Shown here: positions 31,439 through 39,071 of the stretch, piece by piece
Position numbering within the stretch: the stretch's first letter is position 1
How the letters are laid out: every line of letters begins with the position of its first letter
Assembly (NCBI RefSeq): GCF_000612545.2
Contig: NZ_CP097800.1
Location: 5,982,501 to 6,046,500 of the forward strand
Direction of reading: 5' to 3'
Length of the DNA: 64,000 nt
DNA from: Streptomyces sp. PCS3-D2
GTDB taxonomy: Bacteria > Actinomycetota > Actinomycetes > Streptomycetales > Streptomycetaceae
The notes under the pieces: generated by a model
The model's input: only the letters and a program-made list of their open reading frames with translations
The model's database searches: none
Told to the model about the DNA's origin: nothing
Made by a program: the position numbers and the translations under genes

Positions 31439-32685
31439 TGCGAAGCAGCGGCAACGGCAACGGTGGCAACAGGAACAGCGGCGGAGGCTCCGGCGGCGGG
31501 CGCGGTGGCGCCCGGGGCGGCAGCCAGGGCGGCGGCTACCGCGGGGGCTCCGGCGGCGGTGGCGGCCACCGGGGAGGGTCCGGCGGTTCGGGCAGCGGTG
31601 GCGGTGGCTACCGCGGCGGCCAGGGAGGCTCGCGCGACCGCGACCGCGACCGCGACCGTGACCGCGACCAGGCGCCGCAGCGGCCCCGCAACCCCCGTCC
31701 GGAGGAGCGCCGCTACGACGTGGGTCCCGAGGGCGAGCGCACTCGCGGCGCCCGCGGCGCGTCCGCGCGCGGCGGCGCCAAGGGCGGTCCCAAGGCCCCC
31801 AGGACGCCCGGCGTCGGTGGCGCCGGCGGCCCGCGCCGCGGTCCGGGCAGCCGCAGCGGCCAGTCCCGGCCGCGCGAGCTGGACGCGCGCATCGAGGAGC
31901 GCGTGCGCGACCGGTACGCCGACAAGCCCGTGATCAAGACGCCGAAGACCTTCCCGGGCGCCGAGCAGGAGGGGGAGCGCCTGCAGAAGGTCCTCGCCCG
32001 GGCCGGCATGGGCTCGCGCCGTGCCTGCGAGGAGCTCATCGAGCAGGCCCGCGTCGAGGTCAACGGCGAGATCGTCACCGAGCAGGGCAAGCGCGTCCAG
32101 CCCAAGGACGAGATCAAGGTCGACGGCCTGACCGTCGCCACCCAGTCGTACCTGTTCTTCGCGCTGAACAAGCCGGCCGGTGTCGTCTCCACCATGGAGG
32201 ACCCGGACGGCCGCCAGTGCCTGGGCGACTACGTCACCAACCGTGAGACGCGGCTGTTCCACGTCGGCCGGCTGGACACCGAGACCGAGGGCATCATCCT
32301 GCTCACCAACCACGGTGAGCTGGCCCACCGCCTCACGCACCCGAAGTACGGCGTGCAGAAGACCTACGTCGCCGCGATCACCGGCAACCTGCCGCGCGAT
32401 ATCGGCAAGCGGCTCAAGGACGGCATCGAGCTGGAGGACGGCTGGGCGCGCGCCGACAACTTCCGCGTCGTCGACCAGGTGGGCAAGAACTACATGGTCG
32501 AGGTGACCCTCCACGAGGGCCGCAAGCACATCGTCCGCCGCATGCTGTCCGAGGCGGGCTTCCCCGTCGACAAGCTCGTCCGGACCTCCTTCGGTCCCAT
32601 CGAGCTGGGCGACCAGAAGTCCGGCTGGCTGCGCCGCCTGACCAACACCGAGGTCGGCATGCTGATGCGCGAGGTCGGCCTGTAA
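31435..32685 (+). CDS. rluB: rRNA large-subunit pseudouridine synthase (RluB family) with RGG-like leader
   Basis: The 416-residue protein starts with ~150 residues of Gly/Ser/Arg low-complexity sequence (GGGYRGG units and a run of RD dipeptides). An S4 RNA-binding domain follows (ERLQKVLARAGMGSRRACEE), then the RsuA/RluB catalytic domain with HVGRLDTETEGIILLTNHGE (catalytic Asp in GRLDTETEG) and HEGRKHIVRRML. It would isomerise a uridine in 23S rRNA. It overlaps scpB by four bases, the scpA-scpB-rluB arrangement common in Gram-positive bacteria. The leader probably adds RNA affinity. Confidence 0.93.
   Translation: MMRSSGNGNGGNRNSGGGSGGGRGGARGGSQGGGYRGGSGGGGGHRGGSGGSGSGGGGYRGGQGGSRDRDRDRDRDRDQAPQRPRNPRPEERRYDVGPEGERTRGARGASARGGAKGGPKAPRTPGVGGAGGPRRGPGSRSGQSRPRELDARIEERVRDRYADKPVIKTPKTFPGAEQEGERLQKVLARAGMGSRRACEELIEQARVEVNGEIVTEQGKRVQPKDEIKVDGLTVATQSYLFFALNKPAGVVSTMEDPDGRQCLGDYVTNRETRLFHVGRLDTETEGIILLTNHGELAHRLTHPKYGVQKTYVAAITGNLPRDIGKRLKDGIELEDGWARADNFRVVDQVGKNYMVEVTLHEGRKHIVRRMLSEAGFPVDKLVRTSFGPIELGDQKSGWLRRLTNTEVGMLMREVGL
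31633..31669 (+). repeat. hexanucleotide repeat (GACCGC) encoding Arg-Asp dipeptides
   Basis: Six copies of a CGCGAC/CGACCG hexamer with single-base variants encode a run of Arg-Asp dipeptides inside the disordered leader of the RluB-like protein. Such short perfect repeats are prone to slip by whole codons without shifting frame. Confidence 0.85.
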
Positions 32686-32711
32686 GGACCCCGCCCGGCC
32701 CGCTCCATGAG

Positions 32712-32744
32712 AAGCCCGCAGTGCCCACGGCACCGCGGGCTTTT
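32712..32744 (+). terminator. terminator after rluB
   Basis: AAGCCCGC (32712-32719) pairs with GCGGGCTT (32735-32742), and GTGCC pairs with GGCAC inside, with one A/C mismatch. Four T residues follow. It ends the parA-scpAB-rluB unit. Confidence 0.88.
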
Positions 32745-32772
32745 CGCTTGCCCAGGCCCCGCCCCCCTGTTT

Positions 32773-32789
32773 ATAGTCACAATGACTAT
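32773..32789 (+). promoter_or_regulatory. NrtR-like operator palindrome
   Basis: ATAGTCA CAA TGACTAT is a perfect 7-3-7 palindrome 18 bases before the ATG at 32808. It sits in an A+T-rich pocket in a G+C-rich gap, and resembles published NrtR sites. NrtR, encoded two genes downstream, probably represses its own operon here and releases DNA on binding ADP-ribose. Confidence 0.75.
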
Positions 32790-32807
32790 TAAGGGGGTGG
32801 GGCGGGC

Positions 32808-33545
32808 ATGAACGGGACCTTGAGCCGGAGCGAGGTGCTCGGGTTCGCCACGGGCGCCCTGTGCGTCTGGCTGGTGGCCCGTCAGCACATCGCCAACTGG
32901 CCGATCGGCATCGCCAGCAACGTCTTCTTCAACCCGCCGCACGCCGGCCACCACCTGGTGCGCACCGCCCAGGTCCGCTGCGAGCGGCTGACCGTGCTGG
33001 TCTGCGCCGCCTCCGTGGAATCGGTGCCGCTCGCCGACCGCGTCGCCTGGATGCGCGAGGCCCACCCGGACGCGGACGTCGTCGGAGCCGCCGACCCGGG
33101 CGCCACGTGGGCGGACCTCTCCTTCACGTCGCAGGAGTTCCCCGTGATCGCCCGCCGCCAGGACGCGGCGGAGGAACGGGCCGCACGCGTCGGCTCCCCG
33201 GTGCTGGTCTGCGACACCGACTCCTTCGCCACCGGCACCTGGCACGAGCGGTACACGGGCGGCCGCAGCGCGGAGGTCGAGCGGATCGCCGCGCTCACCC
33301 GCCGACACCTGTACCTGCTGACCGAGGACACCGACGTGCCCTTCGAGGACGACGGGCTGCGCGACGGCCCCGAGCTCAGACCCTGGATGACCCGGCGCTT
33401 CCGCGAGGAGCCGGCGGCGACCGGACGGCGCCTCCGGTCCGTGCCCGGCGACCGCCGGGAGCGGCTGGCCACGGCCGTGGCAGCCGTGGACGGACTGCTC
33501 GCCGAAGGCTGGCGGTTCGCCGACCCCCTCCCGGAGAACCGATGA
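32808..33545 (+). CDS. PnuC-NadR chimeric remnant
   Basis: The 245-residue product is two fused fragments. Residues 8-41 (EVLGFATGALCVWLVARQHI and IANWPIGIASNVFF) look like the start of a PnuC nicotinamide-riboside transporter. Residues 42 on (NPPHAGHHLVRTAQ) look like NadR, with the NMNAT HAGH motif. At about residue 94 (near base 33087) the NadR part jumps to the late kinase domain (DPGATWADLSFTSQEFP, VLVCDTDSFATGTWHERY, RPWMTRRFREE). The kinase P-loop and the second NMNAT motif are missing, so neither activity is likely to survive. The frame is open throughout and its stop overlaps the nrtR start (ATGA), so it may persist only to couple translation. The fragment identities are from memory of the families; an alignment would settle the junctions. 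Confidence 0.8.
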   Translation: MNGTLSRSEVLGFATGALCVWLVARQHIANWPIGIASNVFFNPPHAGHHLVRTAQVRCERLTVLVCAASVESVPLADRVAWMREAHPDADVVGAADPGATWADLSFTSQEFPVIARRQDAAEERAARVGSPVLVCDTDSFATGTWHERYTGGRSAEVERIAALTRRHLYLLTEDTDVPFEDDGLRDGPELRPWMTRRFREEPAATGRRLRSVPGDRRERLATAVAAVDGLLAEGWRFADPLPENR

Positions 33546-34282
33546 GCGGGGCGGCGCGCCCGGGCTATGACCCGTACGCCTTCCAGCCGTTCGCGGTGAC
33601 CGTCGACCTCGCCGTGTTCACCGTGCGCGGCGGCACCCTGCACGTGCTGCTGATCCGGCGCGGCCAGGAACCGTACGCCGGGTCCTGGGCTCTGCCCGGC
33701 GGGTTCGTCCTGCCGCGGGAGTCCGCCGAGACGGCCGCCCGGCGCGAACTGGCCGAGGAGACCGGCCTGCCCGGGCGGACCGTGGCGGACCTGCACCTGG
33801 AGCAGCTGCGCACCTACAGCGAGCCGGACCGCGATCCCCGGATGCGGGTGGTCTCGGTGGCCTTCACGGTCCTCGTCCCGGATCTGCCCGAACCGGCCGC
33901 CGAGGGCGGCGGGGACGCGGCGCAGGCCCGCTGGCTGCCGCTGGGAGAGGCTCCCGACCTTGCCTTCGACCACGCGGTGATCCTGGCGGACGCACGCGAG
34001 CGGATCCGCTCGAAGCTGGAGTACACCTGCCTGGCCACCGCCTTCTGCCCGCCCGAGTTCACCCTCGGGGAGCTGCTGGCCGTGTACGAGACCGTCTGGG
34101 GCACCGCCCTGGACCGCCCCAACTTCCGCCGCAAGGTCCTGGCGACCCCCGGTTTCGTCGAGGCCGTACCGGGCGCCGCCCGGCTCACCGGAGGCCGCGG
34201 CAAACCGGCCGCCCTCTACCGGGCCGGTCCGGCGACCGCCCTCCATCCCCCCCTGCTCCGACCGGAAGGACCCACCCGATGA
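33542..34282 (+). CDS. nrtR: Nudix-winged-helix regulator NrtR
   Basis: The 246-residue protein has an N-terminal Nudix domain with PYAGSWALPGGFVLPRE and a complete box (G-FVLPR-E-SAETAAR-RELAEETGL), and a C-terminal winged helix (FTLGELLAVYETVWG, LDRPNFRRKVLATPGFVEAV). This two-domain plan is that of NrtR, the repressor of NAD biosynthesis genes that binds ADP-ribose. Its box looks catalytically intact, whereas many NrtR proteins have lost it. It overlaps the remnant upstream and the glycohydrolase downstream by four bases each. It probably binds the palindrome at 32773. Confidence 0.88.
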   Translation: MSGAARPGYDPYAFQPFAVTVDLAVFTVRGGTLHVLLIRRGQEPYAGSWALPGGFVLPRESAETAARRELAEETGLPGRTVADLHLEQLRTYSEPDRDPRMRVVSVAFTVLVPDLPEPAAEGGGDAAQARWLPLGEAPDLAFDHAVILADARERIRSKLEYTCLATAFCPPEFTLGELLAVYETVWGTALDRPNFRRKVLATPGFVEAVPGAARLTGGRGKPAALYRAGPATALHPPLLRPEGPTR

Positions 34283-35289
34283 CGAAGCGAGCCGCCACCG
34301 GCGCGCTGGTCGGCCTGGCCCTCGGCGACGCCCTGGGCTTCCCGACCGAGTTCAACGACGTTCCCGCGATCCTCGCCAAGACGGGACCCTGGCGCGAGAT
34401 GCGCCTGCCCCGCCCGGCGATCGTCACGGACGACACCCAGATGACCCTCGCCCTGGCGCGCGGCATCCGGACCGCGGCGGACCGAGGACGCATAGGCCCG
34501 CTGCGGCTGACCCGCCCGGTCCGCGAGGAGTTCGTCGACTGGTACCACTCGCCGGAGAACAACCGGGCGCCCGGCAACACCTGCCTGCGGGCCTGCCACC
34601 TGCTGAACGACCTGCAGCGCGACTGGCGCGACGCCAGCCAGACCGGCTCGAAGGGCTGCGGTGCGAACATGCGGGTGGCTCCCGTCGGGCTGGTGCCCGG
34701 CTGGACCGACGAGGAACGGGCCGGCGCGGCACAGCTGCAGTCCGCCCTCACCCACGGCCACCCGACGGCGCTCGCCGCCTCCGACCTGACGGCGCGGGCG
34801 GTGCACCTGCTGGCCCTGGGCACCGAGGTGACCGGCCTCGTCGGGCTGCTGCGCTCGTACGCCCTGGAGAACCGCACCCGCTACCACGAGCGCTGGCTGG
34901 GCGACCTGTGGATGCGCACCGCGAGCGACGCCACCCCGGAGTCCTTCATCGCGCGGGGCTGGGACGAGTGCCTGGCGGTGCTGGACCGGCTCGCGGCGGC
35001 GCTGCGTTCCCCGTCCCCGGAGACCGACCCCTGCCTGACCACCGGCGAGGGCTGGATCGCCGAGGAGGCCCTCGCCACCGCCCTGCAGTGCTTCCTGCTC
35101 TTTCCCGACGAACCCCTGACGGCCCTGCGGCGCGCCGCCTGCACCAAGGGCGACTCCGACTCCATCGCCTGCCTCGCCGGAGCCTTCGCCGGCGCTCACC
35201 TCGGGGCGGACGCCTGGCCGCGCGCATGGGAGGGGCGCATCGAGTACCGGGACGAGATCCTGGCCTTCGGGACCCTCTGGGACGCCTGA
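34279..35289 (+). CDS. ADP-ribosylglycohydrolase (DraG/ARH-like)
   Basis: The 336-residue enzyme starts ATGALVGLALGDALGFPTEF, has VTDDTQMTLALARG near residue 50 (metal ligands DDT) and a C-terminal TKGDSDSIACLAGAFAGAHL (the second ligand set). These are the defining motifs of the ADP-ribosylglycohydrolase family, which removes ADP-ribose from proteins or small molecules. Its place behind nrtR, overlapping by four bases, fits an operon that recycles ADP-ribose and tunes NAD pools. A central region is rich in Cys (NTCLRACHLLNDLQRDW, GCGANMRV). Confidence 0.92.
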   Translation: MTKRAATGALVGLALGDALGFPTEFNDVPAILAKTGPWREMRLPRPAIVTDDTQMTLALARGIRTAADRGRIGPLRLTRPVREEFVDWYHSPENNRAPGNTCLRACHLLNDLQRDWRDASQTGSKGCGANMRVAPVGLVPGWTDEERAGAAQLQSALTHGHPTALAASDLTARAVHLLALGTEVTGLVGLLRSYALENRTRYHERWLGDLWMRTASDATPESFIARGWDECLAVLDRLAAALRSPSPETDPCLTTGEGWIAEEALATALQCFLLFPDEPLTALRRAACTKGDSDSIACLAGAFAGAHLGADAWPRAWEGRIEYRDEILAFGTLWDA

Positions 35290-35302
35290 CCCACGCCGGA
35301 CC

Positions 35303-35983
35303 CTACCCGGCTGACGCGCGCCGGGCGCGGGCGAGGAAGTCCTCCACCCGGGCGCGATCCGGTGCCTCGGGCAGGGGGCTGCCGGCCAGGGCGTCCTCCG
35401 TCTCCTCCTGCAGGCGGGTCATCCAGGTGTCGGCCTCGTCCCAGCTGAGTTCACCGCGGCGGACGGCGAGCAGGCGGTCGCGGTACGGGCCCGCGTCGAT
35501 GCTCAGGAGGCCGGTGCGCAGCAGGTCGCGGCAGGACAGCAGCAGGCGCAGCAGGTGCATGGCGTGCTTCCAGCGAGGTGCGCCGTGGAGGCGGACGTCC
35601 GCCAGGAGCTTGCCGTGCTGGGAGGCCGCGTACCGGCTGAAGCTGGTGTGGACCCGGCGGGAGAGGAAGGCCCCGCGCAGGTCGAGCAGCTCCCGGCCGA
35701 CCGGGTCGACGTGCTCCACCAGCGGCGAGTGCAGGCACTCCAGGATGTTCGGGTTGGCCCGCAGGCCGAGTTCGCAGAAGCGTTCGAGCTCCCAGGAGAA
35801 CTCCTCCTCCCGGGGCCCCTCGACGTGCGTGGGGGGCTTCTCGAACCGCCAGAACAGCGGTGTCGGGGCGAGGTAGACACCACGCCGGTCCGTGTCGCTG
35901 GTCTCCGTGGCCAGCCCGAACGCCCGGGAGCCCATCACGCACCGGTAGATCGTGTGGTCGCGTACCAGCGTCAGATCGTCCAT
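35303..35983 (-). CDS. RlaP-like nucleotidyltransferase
   Basis: The 226-residue protein has MGSRAFGLATETSDTDRRGV, a DNA-polymerase-beta-type nucleotidyltransferase motif (GS...D.D), followed by VYLAPTPLFW and FCELGLRANPNILECLHSP. This matches the RlaP family of predicted nucleotidyltransferases, sometimes found beside RNA-repair genes. The substrate is unknown. It is convergent with the glycohydrolase gene and ends 13 bases from it. Whether it belongs functionally to the NAD operon cannot be told. Confidence 0.8.
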   Translation of the reverse strand: MDDLTLVRDHTIYRCVMGSRAFGLATETSDTDRRGVYLAPTPLFWRFEKPPTHVEGPREEEFSWELERFCELGLRANPNILECLHSPLVEHVDPVGRELLDLRGAFLSRRVHTSFSRYAASQHGKLLADVRLHGAPRWKHAMHLLRLLLSCRDLLRTGLLSIDAGPYRDRLLAVRRGELSWDEADTWMTRLQEETEDALAGSPLPEAPDRARVEDFLARARRASAG

Positions 35984-36010
35984 CCCGGGAGCCTACGACG
36001 GGGCACACCC

Positions 36011-36044
36011 GCCCTGCCGGACAGTTTTCACCGGCCGGCAGGGC
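36011..36044 (-). terminator. terminator after the Rieske gene
   Basis: GCCCTGCCGG (36011-36020) pairs with CCGGCAGGGC (36035-36044) around a 14-base loop. It lies between the stop of the Rieske gene and the start of the RlaP-like gene (both minus strand). Confidence 0.65.
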
Positions 36045-36062
36045 TTGGGGGGTGCCGCGCGG

Positions 36063-36548
36063 CTACGCGAGCGTGATGTTGCCGTCCGCCGCGACGGTGA
36101 TCTTCTTCTCGGCCAGCCCCTTGGTGGCCGGTCCCTTGACCACCGAGCCGTCCGTGACCTTGAACTCGCTGCCGTGGCAGGGGCAGTCGATGGTGCCGTC
36201 TGCCACCTTGTTCACCAGGCAGCCCTGGTGGGGGCAGACGGCGGTGAAGCAGCGGTAGGAGCCCGCCGTGGGCTGCGTCACCACGACCTTCTCGCCCTGG
36301 ATGACCTTGCCGCCGCCCACCGGCACGTCCGCTGCCTTGGCGATGGCCTTGCCGCCGCCGGCGCCGCCGGTCGCGGACGCGTCGGCGGGGGCGGAGCCCG
36401 CGGGCGGGGTGGCGGCGTTGGGCTCGCCCGACGAGGCCTGCCCGCCGTCACCGCCGCCGCTGCCGCATGCGGTGAGCGCACCGCCGGCCAGTGCGGCCGC
36501 ACCGGCCACCAGTACCTTGCGCCGGGCGGTCTGCGTCAGGTCGCTCAT
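36063..36548 (-). CDS. Rieske [2Fe-2S] lipoprotein
   Basis: The 161-residue protein begins with a twin-Arg-like stretch TARRKVLVAGAAALAGG and a lipobox-like LTAC (Cys near residue 28), then a Gly/Ala/Ser linker. Its C-terminal half has the Rieske ligands CPHQGC and CPCHGSEF (C-x-H ... C-x2-H). It should be exported folded through Tat and anchored outside the membrane, where it carries electrons. It is a stand-alone Rieske protein, not part of a bc1 operon. ATG 36548 is chosen for the GAGGAGA site six bases upstream. Confidence 0.9.
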   Translation of the reverse strand: MSDLTQTARRKVLVAGAAALAGGALTACGSGGGDGGQASSGEPNAATPPAGSAPADASATGGAGGGKAIAKAADVPVGGGKVIQGEKVVVTQPTAGSYRCFTAVCPHQGCLVNKVADGTIDCPCHGSEFKVTDGSVVKGPATKGLAEKKITVAADGNITLA

Positions 36549-36631
36549 CAGTCTCTCCTCGCTGTGCGGCTGGTTCGGCGTGCAGCATCCTGGCCCGCGG
36601 CCGGCCTCAGGTGAAGCCTGCCGCGCCCGTT

Positions 36632-36973
36632 TCACGAGTCCCGCTGCCACGGTGCCAGTGAGACGGGTGTGCCAGGTGTGCGTACGACCTCCCACACGTG
36701 GACGACGGCGTCCCGGTTCAGCGGTCCGAAAACATGTGGGAAACGATCACCGGATTCACCCTCCCGGCGGACCTCCGCGGTCAGCGCGTCCTCGTCGAGC
36801 TCGACCGCGAGCAGGGTCCCCGGCTGTTCCCGGTAGTGCGTCTCGGCGATACCGAGCGCCGTCGCGCGGTCCGCCGAACAGTGCACGAACCCGGCGGAGT
36901 CGAGTGAGGGCGGGGAGTACGGGCGCCCGGGGGCGGCGGTCCAGTCGGCGAGCGGGACGATGTGGAAGATCAT
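36632..36973 (-). CDS. DUF952 family protein
   Basis: The 113-residue protein shows the DUF952 pattern: an N-terminal IFHIVPLADW, SAGFVHCSADRAT with the conserved FxHxS segment, LLAVELDEDAL and a C-terminal FPHVFGPLNRDAVVHVW. The conserved His and Arg residues suggest an ADP-ribosyltransferase-like small fold. Its function is not known. It precedes the Rieske gene on the same strand by 84 bases. Confidence 0.86.
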   Translation of the reverse strand: MIFHIVPLADWTAAPGRPYSPPSLDSAGFVHCSADRATALGIAETHYREQPGTLLAVELDEDALTAEVRREGESGDRFPHVFGPLNRDAVVHVWEVVRTPGTPVSLAPWQRDS

Positions 36974-37101
36974 GGGTTCGTTCTACCGCAGCGGCCGCGG
37001 GTCCGGCCGCCGTCCCACAGGGCGGGCGGCCGGACCCGCGCGGCGTACCGTCTGGCTACCCTGAGTCAGAACCTGTCGTCACGCACCCCGTGGAGCGCCC
37101 C

Positions 37102-38190
37102 GTGAGAACCGCCGTCGTCATCGGAACCGGACTGATCGGCACCTCCGCGGCGCTCGCGCTGACAGCCCGCGGGGTCACCGTGCACCTCGCCGACCACGAT
37201 CCGGACCGGGCCCGCACCGCCGCCGCCCTCGGGGCCGGCACCGACGAGCCCGCGCAGGAGCAGGTCGACCTCGCGATCGTCGCGGTACCGCCGGCCCACG
37301 TCGCCGCGACCCTGGCCGACCTCATAGGGCGCGGCGCGGCGCGGGCCTACGTCGACGTGGCCAGCGTCAAGGGCGGGCCGCGGCGCGAACTGGCCGCGCT
37401 CGGCGTGGACGCCACCGCGTACATCGGCACGCACCCGATGGCGGGCAAGGAGCAGTCGGGGCCGCTCGCCGCGACGGCGGACCTCTTCGAAGGCCGCCCC
37501 TGGGTGCTCACCCCGACCCGTGAGACCGACCACGAGGTGCTCAACCTCGCCCTGGAACTCGTCGCGCTGTCCCGGGCCGTACCGGTGGTGATGGACGCGG
37601 ACGCCCACGACCGGGCCGTCGCGCTCGTCTCGCACACCCCCCAGCTGGTCTCCAGCATGGTCGCGGCCCGGTTGGAGGAGGCCGACGAGACGGCGGTACG
37701 GCTGTGCGGTCAGGGCATCCGCGACGTGACCCGCATCGCGGCCTCCGACCCGCGGATGTGGGTGGAGATCCTGTCGGCCAATCCGGGACCGGTCGCCGAC
37801 GTCCTCGCCGGGATCGCCGCCGACCTGGAGGAGACCGTCGACGCCCTGCGCAGCCTCCAGTCCGCTGATGTGGACAAGCGCCGCGGCGGCGCCGCCGGCA
37901 TCGAGGACGTGCTGCGTCGCGGGAACGCGGGCCGCGTACGGGTCCCGGGCAAGCACGGAGCGGCGCCCACCGTCTACGAGACCGTGGCCGTGCTGATCAG
38001 CGACCAGCCGGGCGAGCTGGCGAGGATCTTCGCCGACGCCGGCCGCGCGGGCGTCAACATCGAGGACGTGCGGATCGAGCACGCGACGGGCCAGCAGGCC
38101 GGCCTCGTCCAACTCATGGTCGAGCCGAGGTCCGCCGCCGCCCTCACGGCCGAGCTGCGGGAACGGGGCTGGGCCCTGCGCACCTCCTGA
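37102..38190 (+). CDS. tyrA: Prephenate dehydrogenase
   Basis: The 362-residue enzyme oxidatively decarboxylates prephenate for tyrosine synthesis. It begins AVVIGTGLIGTSAALAL (NAD-binding GxGxxG), has GTHPMAGKEQSGPLAAT (catalytic His region) and ends with an ACT domain (VAVLISDQPGELARIFADAG) that probably binds tyrosine for feedback control. GTG 37102 has GGAG six bases upstream; GTG 37090 is possible but lacks a site. It leads the conserved tyrA-cmk-plsC-der run. Confidence 0.94.
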   Translation: MRTAVVIGTGLIGTSAALALTARGVTVHLADHDPDRARTAAALGAGTDEPAQEQVDLAIVAVPPAHVAATLADLIGRGAARAYVDVASVKGGPRRELAALGVDATAYIGTHPMAGKEQSGPLAATADLFEGRPWVLTPTRETDHEVLNLALELVALSRAVPVVMDADAHDRAVALVSHTPQLVSSMVAARLEEADETAVRLCGQGIRDVTRIAASDPRMWVEILSANPGPVADVLAGIAADLEETVDALRSLQSADVDKRRGGAAGIEDVLRRGNAGRVRVPGKHGAAPTVYETVAVLISDQPGELARIFADAGRAGVNIEDVRIEHATGQQAGLVQLMVEPRSAAALTAELRERGWALRTS

Positions 38191-38363
38191 GTCCCGGAGG
38201 CCGGGAAGGCACGGGCGGGGCGGGGTGCGCAGGGGGTCTCGTGGAGGCCGGGGCGGGTGAGCCCGGACTGACCGGCACGACACACCCTGGGGCCCGGTAA
38301 CCTTGCAGAGGGGCGCTTTGCCGCGCCCTGACACGCACGCGCAACCAGGAAGGTGCCCGCACC

Positions 38364-39071
38364 GTGGAAACCGCAGCTCCGTCCGCCGTGATCGTCGCCA
38401 TCGACGGTCCCTCCGGCACGGGCAAGTCCAGCACCTCCAAGGCCGTGGCCGCCAAGCTCGGGCTGCGCTACCTGGACACCGGTGCCCAGTACCGGGCCAT
38501 CACCTGGTGGATGATCTCCAACGGGGTCGACACCGACGACGCGCAGGCCGTGGCGGTCGCCGCCGGCAAGCCCTCCATCGTGTCCGGCACCGACCCGGCC
38601 GCCCCCACCATCACGGTGGACGGCCTGGACGCCGCCGGTCCCATCCGGACCCAGGAGGTCACCTCCCGGGTCAGCGCGGTCAGCGCGGTCCCCGAGGTGC
38701 GCACGCTCATCACCGAGCTCCAGCGGTCCATCGCCGCCGAGGCCGCCCGCGACGCGGACGGGATCGTCGTCGAGGGCCGGGACATCGGCACCACGGTCCT
38801 GCCCGACGCCGACCTGAAGATCTTCCTGACGGCGTCCGCCGAGGCGCGGGCCGCCCGGCGCAGCGGAGAACTCCGAGGCAAGGAGGCCGCCGACCTCGCG
38901 GCCACCAAGGCGGCGCTGATCAAGCGCGACGCCGCGGACTCCGGTCGCAAGACCTCCCCGCTGGCCAAGGCCGGCGACGCCGTCGAGGTCGACACCACCG
39001 AGCTCACGCTCGACCAGGTGATCGAGTGCGTCGTGACGCTCGTGGAAGAGAAGCGGGCGGGCCGCAAGTGA
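38364..39071 (+). CDS. cmk: Cytidylate kinase
   Basis: The 235-residue kinase phosphorylates CMP and dCMP. The P-loop is AIDGPSGTGKSSTSKAV, followed by KLGLRYLDTGAQYRAITWW (nucleotide-binding) and VVEGRDIGTTVLPDADLKIF. The family length is normal. It starts at GTG 38364 and its stop overlaps the GTG of the acyltransferase gene (GTGA). Confidence 0.95.
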   Translation: METAAPSAVIVAIDGPSGTGKSSTSKAVAAKLGLRYLDTGAQYRAITWWMISNGVDTDDAQAVAVAAGKPSIVSGTDPAAPTITVDGLDAAGPIRTQEVTSRVSAVSAVPEVRTLITELQRSIAAEAARDADGIVVEGRDIGTTVLPDADLKIFLTASAEARAARRSGELRGKEAADLAATKAALIKRDAADSGRKTSPLAKAGDAVEVDTTELTLDQVIECVVTLVEEKRAGRK

